A DNA stretch of 14,009 nucleotides from DATLOJ01 sp035536315 (GTDB taxonomy: Bacteria; Actinomycetota; CADDZG01; JAHWKV01), in assembly GCA_035536315.1 (NCBI GenBank), contig DATLOJ010000018.1, positions 1-14,009 of the forward strand, in the 5' to 3' direction. The notes below the pieces were generated by a model, which did no database searches, was not told where the DNA came from, and saw only the letters and a list, made by a program, of their open reading frames with translations. Every line of letters begins with the position of its first letter. Within the stretch, counting starts at the first letter, position 1. Below, piece after piece: positions 6,622 through 14,009 of this stretch. Made by a program: the position numbers and the translations under genes.

Positions 6622-7926
6622 ATGATCGATCGATACACCCGGCCCGAGATGGCCGCAGTGTGGAGCGAAGAGCGCAAGTTCGGGCACTGGCTCCGCGTAG
6701 AACTGCTCGCGGTCGAGGCCCGCGTGAAAGATGGGCAGGTTCCGGCTGAGGAGTTCGAGGAGCTAGAGAGGAAGGCCTCCTTCGACATCGAGCGAATAAA
6801 GGACCTGGAGAAAAAGACCAGACACGACGTGGCTGCGTTCGTCGACAACGTTGCCGAGATTGCGGGCCCTTCGGGCCGCCATCTGCATTACGGGATGACC
6901 TCTTCTGACGTGCTCGACACCGCTCTGGCCCTTCAAATGCGGGAAGCAGCCGACCTGCTCCTTGAGGGGATCGATCAGCTTCTCGGCATACTGATTTCAC
7001 GAGCGAAGGAACACACCTCGACTCTCATGGCGTTTCGTACGCATGGAATACACGCCGAGCCCGGCACGCTGGGAATCAAGATTGCCGGCTGGGCCTTCGA
7101 GCTCGCCAGAGGAAGAGAAAGACTCGTCGCTGCCAGAAGGGAAATCGCCGTCGGCAAGCTCTCGGGAGCGGTCGGAACCTACAGTCAGCTCCACCAAGGC
7201 ATCGAGGCATTCGTCATGCAGGCACTGGATCTCGAGCCAGACGAGGCCTCCACCCAGGTTGTCTCCCGCGACAGGCATGCCGCCTTCTTGGCGTCACTCG
7301 GAATCATCGCCGGTTCCATCGAACGCATAGCCACTGAGATCAGGCACCTGGCCAGGACCGAAGTGGCCGAAGTCGAGGAACCCTTCGCCGAGAAGGAGCA
7401 GAAGGGATCGTCGGCGATGCCGCACAAGCGCAACCCGTGGAGGTGCGAGCGGCTCACTGGGCTGGCTCGCATCGTTAGAGCCGCCGTGGTGCCGGGAATC
7501 GAGAACATTGCTCTATGGCACGAGCGCGACATCTCGCATTCCTCTGTCGAGCGAGTGATGCTGCCTGACTCGTGCATCGTGCTGGATTTCATGCTCGCCG
7601 AGTGCACCGAGCTTGTGGGTGGAATGGTCGTCTACCCGGATCGGATGAGGCTCAACATCGAGCGGTCGTACGGTTTGCTCTTTTCCCAAACTGCCCTTCT
7701 TTCCCTCGTCGACTCGGGATTTTCGAGAGATGAGGCATACCGAATAGTTCAGGAGGCTGCAATGAAAGCTTGGAAGTCCGGAGCATCCTTCAAGGAGCTC
7801 CTCGCGGCGGATCCTCAGGTAAGAGACCGCCTTTCTTCAGCAGATATCGACCGGTGCTTCGACGAAACACGGTATCTTGAGCATGCCGGTCAAATCGTCG
7901 CCAGACTCGACAGACTGGAGAAGTAA
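6622..7926 (+). CDS. purB: adenylosuccinate lyase
   Basis: PurB removes fumarate from SAICAR and from adenylosuccinate, so it serves both the IMP pathway and the AMP branch. The 434-residue protein belongs to the fumarase/aspartase superfamily and matches the B. subtilis type. His68 (TRHDV), His89 (LHYGMTSSDV) and His141 (RTHGIHAEP) fall at that enzyme's numbering. The signature GSSAMPHKRNP at 262-272 carries the catalytic serine (about 263) on the flexible loop. The ATG is 4 nt after the purE stop, with GAAGG in the purE tail as ribosome site. Its TAA stop shares one base with the purC ATG. Confidence 0.97.
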   Translation: MIDRYTRPEMAAVWSEERKFGHWLRVELLAVEARVKDGQVPAEEFEELERKASFDIERIKDLEKKTRHDVAAFVDNVAEIAGPSGRHLHYGMTSSDVLDTALALQMREAADLLLEGIDQLLGILISRAKEHTSTLMAFRTHGIHAEPGTLGIKIAGWAFELARGRERLVAARREIAVGKLSGAVGTYSQLHQGIEAFVMQALDLEPDEASTQVVSRDRHAAFLASLGIIAGSIERIATEIRHLARTEVAEVEEPFAEKEQKGSSAMPHKRNPWRCERLTGLARIVRAAVVPGIENIALWHERDISHSSVERVMLPDSCIVLDFMLAECTELVGGMVVYPDRMRLNIERSYGLLFSQTALLSLVDSGFSRDEAYRIVQEAAMKAWKSGASFKELLAADPQVRDRLSSADIDRCFDETRYLEHAGQIVARLDRLEK

Positions 7927-8825
7927 TGGGGACCTTTTCTGCAGTTACAAAAGTAGATCTCTCACTCCCTAAAGTCGCGTCCGGAAAGGTCAGGGAGGTC
8001 TTCGAGCTGGGGCCAGACAGCCTCCTCTTCGTTGCAACCGACCGAATCTCTGCCTACGACGTGATCATGGAGCAGGGTATCCCCGACAAGGGCAAGCTCC
8101 TGACCGGAATGAGCCTGTTCTGGTTCGACCTGTTGGACGGGGTGTGCCCCAACCACCTTTCGACCGGGGGTGCGCCCGTCCCAGACGACCCGGTCCTTGC
8201 GGGCAGATCGCTCGTCGTGCGCAAGCTGGAAATGCTCCCGATCGAACTCGTGGTGCGCGGCTACCTCGTGGGTTCCGGTTGGAAGGATTACAAGGCGACC
8301 GGTTCGGTCTGCGGAGTTCCCCTCCCCCAGGGGCTCGTCGAGGCGCAGAAGCTACCTGAGCCGATTTTCACGCCAGCAACCAAAGCCACCACCGGGCATG
8401 ACGAGAACATCTCCGAAGATCAAGCTGCCGACCTGGTCGGCGCCGACGTGCTGAAGACAGCCAAGGGGTATGCGATCGACGCATACCGAACGGCCGCCGA
8501 CTTCGCGGCCGAGCGCGGGATCATTCTGGCCGACACCAAGTTCGAGTTCGGTCTGGACGGCAGCGAGATAGTCCTGGCGGACGAAGTCCTCACTCCGGAC
8601 TCGTCGCGCTTCTGGCCCGCCTCCAGTTATCAGCAAGGTAAGAACCCCCCCTCATTCGACAAGCAGTTCCTGCGCGACTGGCTGGACAGCTCGGGCTGGG
8701 ATCGTGAGCCTCCCCCTCCTGAGCTTCCCGAAGACGTGGTCATGCAGACGAGGGCGAAGTACATCGAGGCGTACGAGCAAATAACGGACAGGTCATTCGC
8801 GGAGTACGAAGCGGGAACTCGATGA
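7926..8825 (+). CDS. purC: phosphoribosylaminoimidazole-succinocarboxamide synthase (SAICAR synthetase)
   Basis: PurC condenses CAIR with aspartate using ATP to give SAICAR, the substrate of the neighbouring PurB. At 299 residues it is the long form (yeast Ade1-like, common in actinobacteria) rather than the roughly 240-residue E. coli form. Visible motifs are the ATP-site SGKVREVFEL (19-28), the DRISAYDVI block (39-47), LPIELVVRGYLVGSGWKDY (104-122), the GHDENIS loop (157-163) and the metal/ATP segment ADTKFEFG (202-209), followed by DEVLTPDSSRFW. The ATG overlaps the purB stop (TAATG), with GGAG 5 nt upstream; its own stop overlaps the purS start (ATGA). Confidence 0.97.
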   Translation: MGTFSAVTKVDLSLPKVASGKVREVFELGPDSLLFVATDRISAYDVIMEQGIPDKGKLLTGMSLFWFDLLDGVCPNHLSTGGAPVPDDPVLAGRSLVVRKLEMLPIELVVRGYLVGSGWKDYKATGSVCGVPLPQGLVEAQKLPEPIFTPATKATTGHDENISEDQAADLVGADVLKTAKGYAIDAYRTAADFAAERGIILADTKFEFGLDGSEIVLADEVLTPDSSRFWPASSYQQGKNPPSFDKQFLRDWLDSSGWDREPPPPELPEDVVMQTRAKYIEAYEQITDRSFAEYEAGTR

Positions 8826-9088
8826 AGTTCAGATTTGCGGTTGACGTTATGCCGAAGAAGGAGATTTCGGATCCTCAGGGGCAGACGGTTGAGAGGGCTC
8901 TGCCCAGCCTGGGCTACCCCGGAATCTCCCAAGTGCGCGTAGGAAAGCGCATCACGCTCGAAGTGGAGGCGGATAGCGAAGACGCAGCCAGAGACCTGTT
9001 GGAGCGCGCCTCGGAAAGGGTCCTCAGCAATCCGGTCATAGAGGAGTTCGAGATCGAGGCCGCCGAGAGCTCGGGGGCCGGGCGTTGA
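8822..9088 (+). CDS. purS: phosphoribosylformylglycinamidine synthase subunit PurS
   Basis: PurS is the small structural subunit that bridges PurQ and PurL in the FGAM synthase complex and helps pass ammonia. The 88 residues match the family: an opening strand KFRFAVDVMPKKEISDPQGQ, a helix with TVERALPSLGY, a second strand with VRVGKRITLEVEA, and a C-terminal helix-strand unit with NPVIEEFEIE. The last few residues (AAESSGAGR) are a slightly long tail. ATGA overlap with the purC stop and TTGA overlap with the purQ start show tight coupling and are consistent with matched stoichiometry. Confidence 0.96.
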   Translation: MKFRFAVDVMPKKEISDPQGQTVERALPSLGYPGISQVRVGKRITLEVEADSEDAARDLLERASERVLSNPVIEEFEIEAAESSGAGR

Positions 9089-9783
9089 GCTCGCGCGTCG
9101 CGGTTGTTGTCTTTCCGGGATCCAACTGCGAGCAGGACGCAGTCACCGCCATCGAATACCTCGGATCCGAGTCCGAATACGTCTGGCACCTCGACACCGA
9201 TCTCGGTGCTTTCGACGCGGTGGTCCTGCCGGGAGGCTTCGCCTACGGCGATTACCTGAGGACGGGGGCGATCGCTGCCTTCTCCCCGGTCATGGAAGCC
9301 GTAAGAGATTTTGCGAGTCGAGGCGGGCCGGTTCTCGGAATATGCAACGGGTTTCAAATCCTTTGTGAGTCCGGTCTTCTTCCCGGCGCCCTCCGGCGCA
9401 ATGCCGGCCTCAAGTTTCGCTGCGTCCCGGTCAACCTCAGAGTCGAGACGAGCGACTCGTTGCTTACATCCGAATACAAAAAGGGCGAGGTCATCGAGAT
9501 TCCGATCAACCACTTCGAAGGCAACTACATCTGCTCGAGCGAGACGCTAGAGCAGCTTCGAGGAGAAGACCGAGTTGCCTTTCGCTACTGCGACTCGGCG
9601 GGCGCCTTAACTGCGGAGTCGAATCCCAACGGCGCCTTGGATTCAATCGCCGGCATCTTGAACGAAGGACGTAACGTGCTCGGGATGATGCCGCACCCAG
9701 AAAGAGCGGTGGATCCGGCAGTCGGTGGAACGGACGGACAGGCCATCCTCCGCTCACTTCTCAAGTCTCTAACCAGTTCCTGA
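9085..9783 (+). CDS. purQ: phosphoribosylformylglycinamidine synthase subunit PurQ (glutaminase)
   Basis: PurQ is the class I glutamine amidotransferase subunit that releases ammonia from glutamine for PurL. The 232-residue protein contains FPGSNCEQDA (10-19), LPGGFAYGDYLRTGAIA (48-64), the nucleophile elbow GICNGFQIL with Cys87, the NHFEGNY segment (142-148) and the catalytic His204 and Glu206 in MMPHPERAVDP. The start is TTG in a TTGA overlap with purS. No ATG or GTG occurs before the first strand (RVAVVVFPGSN), so TTG is the only reasonable choice. It forms a block with purS and purL. Confidence 0.96.
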   Translation: MSSRVAVVVFPGSNCEQDAVTAIEYLGSESEYVWHLDTDLGAFDAVVLPGGFAYGDYLRTGAIAAFSPVMEAVRDFASRGGPVLGICNGFQILCESGLLPGALRRNAGLKFRCVPVNLRVETSDSLLTSEYKKGEVIEIPINHFEGNYICSSETLEQLRGEDRVAFRYCDSAGALTAESNPNGALDSIAGILNEGRNVLGMMPHPERAVDPAVGGTDGQAILRSLLKSLTSS

Positions 9784-9784
9784 A

Positions 9785-12049
9785 GTGGTGACCACCACCT
9801 CGTCTGAGCTCGGGGCCGAGCTCTACCGAAGCCTCGGTTTGACCGACGATGAGTTCGCTCGAATCAAGACGATTCTCGGAAGGGAGCCCAACCGAGCCGA
9901 GCTGGCGATGTATTCGGTCATGTGGTCGGAGCATTGCAGCTACAAGTCGAGCCGTATTCATCTGAAGACACTTCCCTCGGAAGGCCCCCATGTTCTCGTC
10001 GGTCCGGGAGAGGGGGCCGGCGTAATTGACGTGGACGGAGTAGCCGTTGCGCTCCGCCTCGAATCCCACAACCACCCTTCCTTTGTTGAACCCTTCCAGG
10101 GGGCTGCGACTGGTATCGGCGGGATCGTGCGGGACGTTCTTTCCATGGGGGCACGGCCGATTGCTCTTCTCGACCCACTGCGATTCGGCCCCCTTCCCGC
10201 AGAACAGATCGGCGACGCGAAGGTCGCTGAGAGGAACCGTGTCCTGGTCGAGGGAGTTGTCTCCGGGATCTCCTCCTATGGCAACTGCATCGGAGTCCCG
10301 ACGGTCGGCGGTGAGATCAAGTTCGAAGGGACTTACTCCGGAAATCCTCTCGTCAATGTGATGTGCATCGGAGTTGCCCCGAAAGAGCGGATCATGAAGG
10401 CCCGGGCTGAAGGAGTTGGGAACAAGGTTCTGCTTCTCGGGTCGACCACGGGAAGAGACGGGATCGGGGGAGTCTCTGTGCTTGCGTCTGCCACATTTGG
10501 AGAAGAGGCCGAGGCCCTTCGCCCGAGTGTCCAGGTGGGAGACCCGTTCACGGAGAAGCTGCTCATCGAGGGTTGCTTGCGGCTCATCGAACTGGGACTC
10601 GTGGTTGGAATTCAGGATCTCGGCGGCGCTGGCCTTTGTTGCGCGACTTCGGAGTCGGCTGCAAACGCCGGCACGGGCATGCGCCTCGATCTCGGGCAGG
10701 TTGCGCTGCGGGAGAGCGGCATGGAGCCGTTCGAGATTCTGACTTCGGAGTCCCAGGAGCGGATGCTCGTAATCGTCGAGCCGAAGGACCTCGACGCAGC
10801 GCTCGCCGAATGCGAGCGAATGGGGCTGCGAGCTTCCGTGGTCGGCGAAGTCACGGATTCGAAGCGCCTCGAGGTTGTTTCCGATGGCGAGGTCGTAGCC
10901 GACGTTCCCGCCGCATCACTCGGCGATGGACCCGTCTACGACAGGCCGATCGAGCGCCCTTCATGGGTCGATGCGCTTTCCTCCGAGACGATCGAGCCGC
11001 CGGACGACATCGAAGCCGGTCTCATGAAGCTCATCGGCTCGCCGAACATCGCGTCGAAGAGGTGGGCGTGGGAGCAGTACGACCACCAGGTCATGCTTGG
11101 AACCGTGGTGCGGCCAGGGGCGGATGCTGCGGTGCTTCGAATCCCGGGGACGAGCACACGGATTGCGGTAACCACCGATGGTAACGGGCGGTACTGCTAC
11201 CTCGACCCCCGCGGGGGAGCGCAACATTCGGTAGCGGAGGCGTACAGAAACCTGTCTGCCCTGGGCGCGGAGCCCGTTGCGATTACTAACTGTCTGAACT
11301 TTGGGAACCCGGAACGTCCCGAAGTCATGTGGCAGTTTGCCGAGGCCGTGAGGGGAATCGGGGAGGCCTGCATATCCCTGGGCACGCCGGTGACCGGCGG
11401 GAACGTCTCGTTTTACAACGAGACCGGCGACGTCGCGATCTACCCGACGCCGATCATCGGCATGGTCGGGGTCATGCCGGAGGACGTGGTGGTCCCGGGG
11501 CCCGGGTGGCGTAAGGAAGGCGATGTGATCCTGCTGCTCGGGGCGACGGGTCAGGAGCTCGGCGGCAGTGAGTACGCGCGAACGGTTCTCGGCAAAGTCT
11601 CTGGGAAGCTTCCTGCTCTGGATTTAGAAATCGAGCGGGCCGTTGGGACGGTGGCGCGAGAGGCCATTCGAGCGGGGCTGTGCATGTCCGCCCACGACCT
11701 GTCGGAGGGGGGCCTGGCTGTTGCGCTCGCTGAAGCCTGCGCAATCTCCGGCCTCGGGGCCCAAATCGATCTTCAATCCGAAACGCCTGCGTGGGAGCTT
11801 TTCTCGGAGAGCGCTTCGCGGATCTTGCTTTCGGTCTCTGAATCCGCCGCAAGCCGAGTCCTCGAAATCGCGTCCAACGCGGGGGTCCCAGCAAGGCGTA
11901 TCGGGGTTGTATCGGCTGGGAGTCTCCGGGGTCCTGGCTTCGACCTGGACGTAGCCGAGATTTCGAGCGCATTTCACCAGTCGTTCGCCGCTGCAATGGG
12001 TTACCCATCTGCATCTGGGGAGTCCTCGGGAAACGTCGGCTACTCTTGA
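9785..12049 (+). CDS. purL: phosphoribosylformylglycinamidine synthase subunit PurL
   Basis: PurL is the synthetase subunit that converts FGAR to FGAM with ATP and ammonia from PurQ. At 754 residues it is the small-type PurL needing separate PurS and PurQ. Motifs include MWSEHCSYKSS (46-56), GPGEGAGVIDVDG (73-85), the ESHNHPSFVEPFQGAATGIG block (93-112), GVPTVGGEIKFEG, DLGGAGLCCATSE, and in the second half TDGNGRYCYLDP, NCLNFGNPE, GGNVSFYNET and SAHDLSEGGLAVALAE. Two tandem GTG codons (9785 and 9788) could start it; 9785 is one base after the purQ stop. No strong ribosome site is seen, so translation probably depends on coupling to purQ. Confidence 0.97.
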   Translation: MVTTTSSELGAELYRSLGLTDDEFARIKTILGREPNRAELAMYSVMWSEHCSYKSSRIHLKTLPSEGPHVLVGPGEGAGVIDVDGVAVALRLESHNHPSFVEPFQGAATGIGGIVRDVLSMGARPIALLDPLRFGPLPAEQIGDAKVAERNRVLVEGVVSGISSYGNCIGVPTVGGEIKFEGTYSGNPLVNVMCIGVAPKERIMKARAEGVGNKVLLLGSTTGRDGIGGVSVLASATFGEEAEALRPSVQVGDPFTEKLLIEGCLRLIELGLVVGIQDLGGAGLCCATSESAANAGTGMRLDLGQVALRESGMEPFEILTSESQERMLVIVEPKDLDAALAECERMGLRASVVGEVTDSKRLEVVSDGEVVADVPAASLGDGPVYDRPIERPSWVDALSSETIEPPDDIEAGLMKLIGSPNIASKRWAWEQYDHQVMLGTVVRPGADAAVLRIPGTSTRIAVTTDGNGRYCYLDPRGGAQHSVAEAYRNLSALGAEPVAITNCLNFGNPERPEVMWQFAEAVRGIGEACISLGTPVTGGNVSFYNETGDVAIYPTPIIGMVGVMPEDVVVPGPGWRKEGDVILLLGATGQELGGSEYARTVLGKVSGKLPALDLEIERAVGTVAREAIRAGLCMSAHDLSEGGLAVALAEACAISGLGAQIDLQSETPAWELFSESASRILLSVSESAASRVLEIASNAGVPARRIGVVSAGSLRGPGFDLDVAEISSAFHQSFAAAMGYPSASGESSGNVGYS

Positions 12050-12056
12050 AGCCGAC

Positions 12057-12062
12057 AGAGGA
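12057..12062 (+). promoter_or_regulatory. probable purF ribosome binding site
   Basis: AGAGGA lies 4 nt before ATG 12067, just after the purL stop. It favours ATG 12067 over the TTG at 12046 that overlaps the purL stop as TTGA. The spacing is slightly short, so the choice is not certain. Confidence 0.5.
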
Positions 12063-12066
12063 ATCT

Positions 12067-13476
12067 ATGGATCTGGAAAGCGACAAACCGCGGGACGCCT
12101 GTGGAGTCGTAGCGATCTACGCACCTGGTGAAGATGTCTCCAGGCAGGCTTACTTCGCCCTATTCGCGCTGCAGCACCGAGGGCAGGAATCGGCCGGAAT
12201 CTCGGTCTCCGAAGGCGAGAAGATGGTCGTTGTCAAAGACATGGGTCTGGTGGCCCAAGTCTTCGACGAGCACACGCTGAATGCGCTTCAAGGGCACCTT
12301 GGAATCGGCCACGTCCGGTATTCCACAACCGGTTCGAGCAGCTGGGAAAATGCCCAGCCCGTCTACCGGGAATCGGCAGGCAGGGCGATTGCCCTGGGAC
12401 ACAACGGCAACCTGGTCAACACCCTCGACCTTGCAAGAGAGCTAGATTCATATGCTCCCACCGACCGGCGCGCGACCACCGACTCGGATCTGATCGCAGA
12501 GTTAATCGTCCGCACCGGTCTGGCCACTCGAGAAGCGATACTCGCCACTCTTCCAAAGCTGAGCGGAGCGTTCACGCTGGTGATGATGGATGAGAAGTCG
12601 GTCTTTGGAGCGCGCGACCCTCTTGGCCTTCGCCCCCTGTCGCTGGGCCGTTTCGACAGCGGGAACTATGTCATGGCATCCGAGACATGCGCGCTGGACC
12701 TGATCGGCGCTCAGTTCGTGCGAGAGGTGGAGCCGGGCGAGCTTGTCGAAATAGGCGAGAACGGTGTGCAGAGTCACAGGTATGCGCCGGTTAACCGCAG
12801 GTTGTGCGTATTCGAGCATGTCTATCTCGCAAGGCCCGATTCAGTTCTGCACGGCAAGAGCGTTCAGAAGACGCGGATTACGGCGGGCCGCATCCTCGCC
12901 AGAGAAGCTCCCGTACAGGCTGACCTTGTGGTTCCGGTTCCGGACTCCGGCAGAGGCGCGGCGGCGGGTTTCTCACAGGAGTCCGGAATTGCGTATGCAG
13001 AAGGGTTCGTAAAGAGTCCGTACGTCGGCAGAACTTTCATTCAGCCTACTCAGGCGATCCGCCAGCAGGGTGTTGCAGCAAAGCTGAACCCGATCTCAGA
13101 AGTAGTCTCGGGAAAGCGACTCGTCGTCGTGGACGATTCGATCGTCCGGGGGAACACAACTCGGCAGATCGTTCACATGCTGCGCCGCGCGGGGGCAACG
13201 GAGGTTCACATGAGAATCTCATCCCCGCCCATCAAATGGCCCTGCTTTTACGGGATAGACACCGGCGACCAGAGCGAGCTGATCGCATCGTCGAACACAG
13301 TCGAGGAAGTCCGAAACCATATCGGCGCGGACTCGCTGTCCTACCTTTCTCCCGAGGGGCTTCTTGCCTCAACGGACGACGATCCCGACTCGTTCTGCAC
13401 CGCGTGCTTTACCGCCGAGTATCCAATTCCCGTCCCCGACGAAATCAGGGGACGAAAGCTGATGCTCGAGGCGTGA
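12067..13476 (+). CDS. purF: amidophosphoribosyltransferase
   Basis: PurF makes 5-phosphoribosylamine from PRPP and glutamine, the committed step of purine synthesis and usually the feedback-controlled one. From ATG 12067 the protein has 469 residues. An 11-residue propeptide ends before the nucleophile Cys12 (DACGVV), the same length as in B. subtilis PurF, where it is cleaved off. The glutaminase domain shows LQHRGQESAGI, GHVRYST and GHNGNLVN. The phosphoribosyltransferase domain has VVPVPDSGRGAAAGF and the PRPP loop VVDDSIVRGNTTR (354-366). Four cysteines (about 247 in LCVFEHVY, 393 in WPCFYG, 444 and 447 in FCTAC) match the [4Fe-4S] ligands of the Bacillus-type enzyme. A TTG at 12046 would add 7 residues. 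The TGA stop overlaps the purM GTG start. Confidence 0.96.
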   Translation: MDLESDKPRDACGVVAIYAPGEDVSRQAYFALFALQHRGQESAGISVSEGEKMVVVKDMGLVAQVFDEHTLNALQGHLGIGHVRYSTTGSSSWENAQPVYRESAGRAIALGHNGNLVNTLDLARELDSYAPTDRRATTDSDLIAELIVRTGLATREAILATLPKLSGAFTLVMMDEKSVFGARDPLGLRPLSLGRFDSGNYVMASETCALDLIGAQFVREVEPGELVEIGENGVQSHRYAPVNRRLCVFEHVYLARPDSVLHGKSVQKTRITAGRILAREAPVQADLVVPVPDSGRGAAAGFSQESGIAYAEGFVKSPYVGRTFIQPTQAIRQQGVAAKLNPISEVVSGKRLVVVDDSIVRGNTTRQIVHMLRRAGATEVHMRISSPPIKWPCFYGIDTGDQSELIASSNTVEEVRNHIGADSLSYLSPEGLLASTDDDPDSFCTACFTAEYPIPVPDEIRGRKLMLEA

Positions 13477-14009
13477 AACTGAGAAAAGGCCCCGACAAGG
13501 ACAAAGTCACCTACCGGGAGTCGGGTGTCGACATTGAGGCGGGCCGCAAGGCCGTCGACCTGATCCGACAGCGCGTGAAATCGACGTTCCGCAGCGAAGT
13601 TCTTGGCGACATCGGCGGGTTTGGCGGCGGCTTCGCATTCGACTCTTCCAGGTACAAAGAGCCCATTCTTGTTTCGGGGACGGACGGGGCCGGGACTAAG
13701 GTGTTGATCGCACAGATGGCCGGCGTTCACAACACGATTGGCATCGACCTCGTCGCCATGTCTGTGAACGATGTTTCCGCTCACGGCGCCGAGCCCTTGT
13801 TCTTTCTGGACTACATCGTCACCGACAAGGTGGAGCCGCACGTCATCGAACAAATCGTGGAGGGGGTGGCAGAGGGATGTCTGGCCGCAGGATGCGCTTT
13901 GATTGGCGGCGAGACCGCCGAGCATCCCGGACATATCCTTCCGGGGTCCTACGACCTGGCGGGGACTTGCGTCGGTGTTGTCGAAAGATCTCGTCTGGTT
14001 ACAGGGGAA
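13473..14009 (+). CDS. purM: phosphoribosylformylglycinamidine cyclo-ligase (AIR synthetase), 3' end outside window
   Basis: PurM closes the imidazole ring, converting FGAM to AIR with ATP. The first 179 codons are present and run off the right edge; the family is about 340-350 residues. Visible motifs are TYRESGVDIEAG near the N-terminus, GDIGGFGGGF, the glycine-rich SGTDGAGTKV, GIDLVAMSVNDV followed by GAEPLFFLDYI, and GGETAEHPG with its YDLAGTCVGVVER continuation. The family usually has GTDGVGTK and GGETAEMPG; the EHPG form is one I associate with actinobacterial PurM. The GTG start lies in a GTGA overlap with the purF stop, giving an N-terminus MKLRKGPDKDK just before the conserved TYRESGV, so the start is well supported even though the ribosome site (GAGG) is weak. 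Confidence 0.95.
   Translation, partial: MKLRKGPDKDKVTYRESGVDIEAGRKAVDLIRQRVKSTFRSEVLGDIGGFGGGFAFDSSRYKEPILVSGTDGAGTKVLIAQMAGVHNTIGIDLVAMSVNDVSAHGAEPLFFLDYIVTDKVEPHVIEQIVEGVAEGCLAAGCALIGGETAEHPGHILPGSYDLAGTCVGVVERSRLVTGE

Noticed and set aside
1..14009. Mobile element, prophage, CRISPR, toxin-antitoxin, defence or biosynthetic-cluster system.
   Set aside because: No transposase, integrase, direct-repeat array, tRNA or defence-family motif was seen; the coding space is taken by recognised metabolic genes.

Overview
This is an ordinary chromosomal core-metabolism window of about 14 kb, GC-rich (roughly 60% by eye) and densely coded. It most resembles an actinobacterium. The reasons are a coenzyme-F420-type luciferase-like oxidoreductase, a long-form PurC, separate PurS/PurQ/PurL subunits, a PurF with a short propeptide and [4Fe-4S] cysteines, a PurM carrying GGETAEHPG, and heavy use of GTG and TTG starts. 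That assignment is inference from protein style; no rRNA or other marker is present.

Layout. Positions 1-3119 hold three minus-strand genes that look like one transcription unit, read right to left: an LLM-family (F420/flavin) oxidoreductase (3119-2196), an alpha/beta hydrolase (2167-1343), and a DUF255/YyaL-like thioredoxin-fold protein (from a TTG at 1346, running off the left edge). A short divergent intergenic region (3120-3291) separates them from plus-strand genes. First is a 69-aa dodecin-like protein that lacks the usual flavin-stacking tryptophan. A strong GC hairpin (3510-3531) follows, and then a purine-biosynthesis cluster that fills the rest of the window: purA, purD, purE, purB, purC, purS, purQ, purL, purF and the 5' part of purM.

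How the genes work together. PurF makes phosphoribosylamine from PRPP and glutamine, and PurD adds glycine. PurS/Q/L form the FGAM synthase complex, and PurM closes the imidazole ring. PurE supplies CAIR, PurC adds aspartate and PurB removes fumarate. PurA followed by PurB (again) converts IMP to AMP. PurK, GAR transformylase (PurN/PurT) and PurH are not in the window. From purB onward the genes are joined by stop/start overlaps or gaps of 1-17 nt (purF gap if its ATG start is used), so tight translational coupling is expected.

Half of the 14 genes (YyaL-like, dodecin-like, purD, purE, purQ, purL, purM) appear to start at GTG or TTG. Two real genes touching the window edges (the YyaL-like gene on the left and purM on the right) were recognised by direct translation. 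I found no mobile element, tRNA/rRNA, CRISPR array or defence system, and no convincing undescribed system. The findings concern unusual residues, start sites and small regulatory structures.
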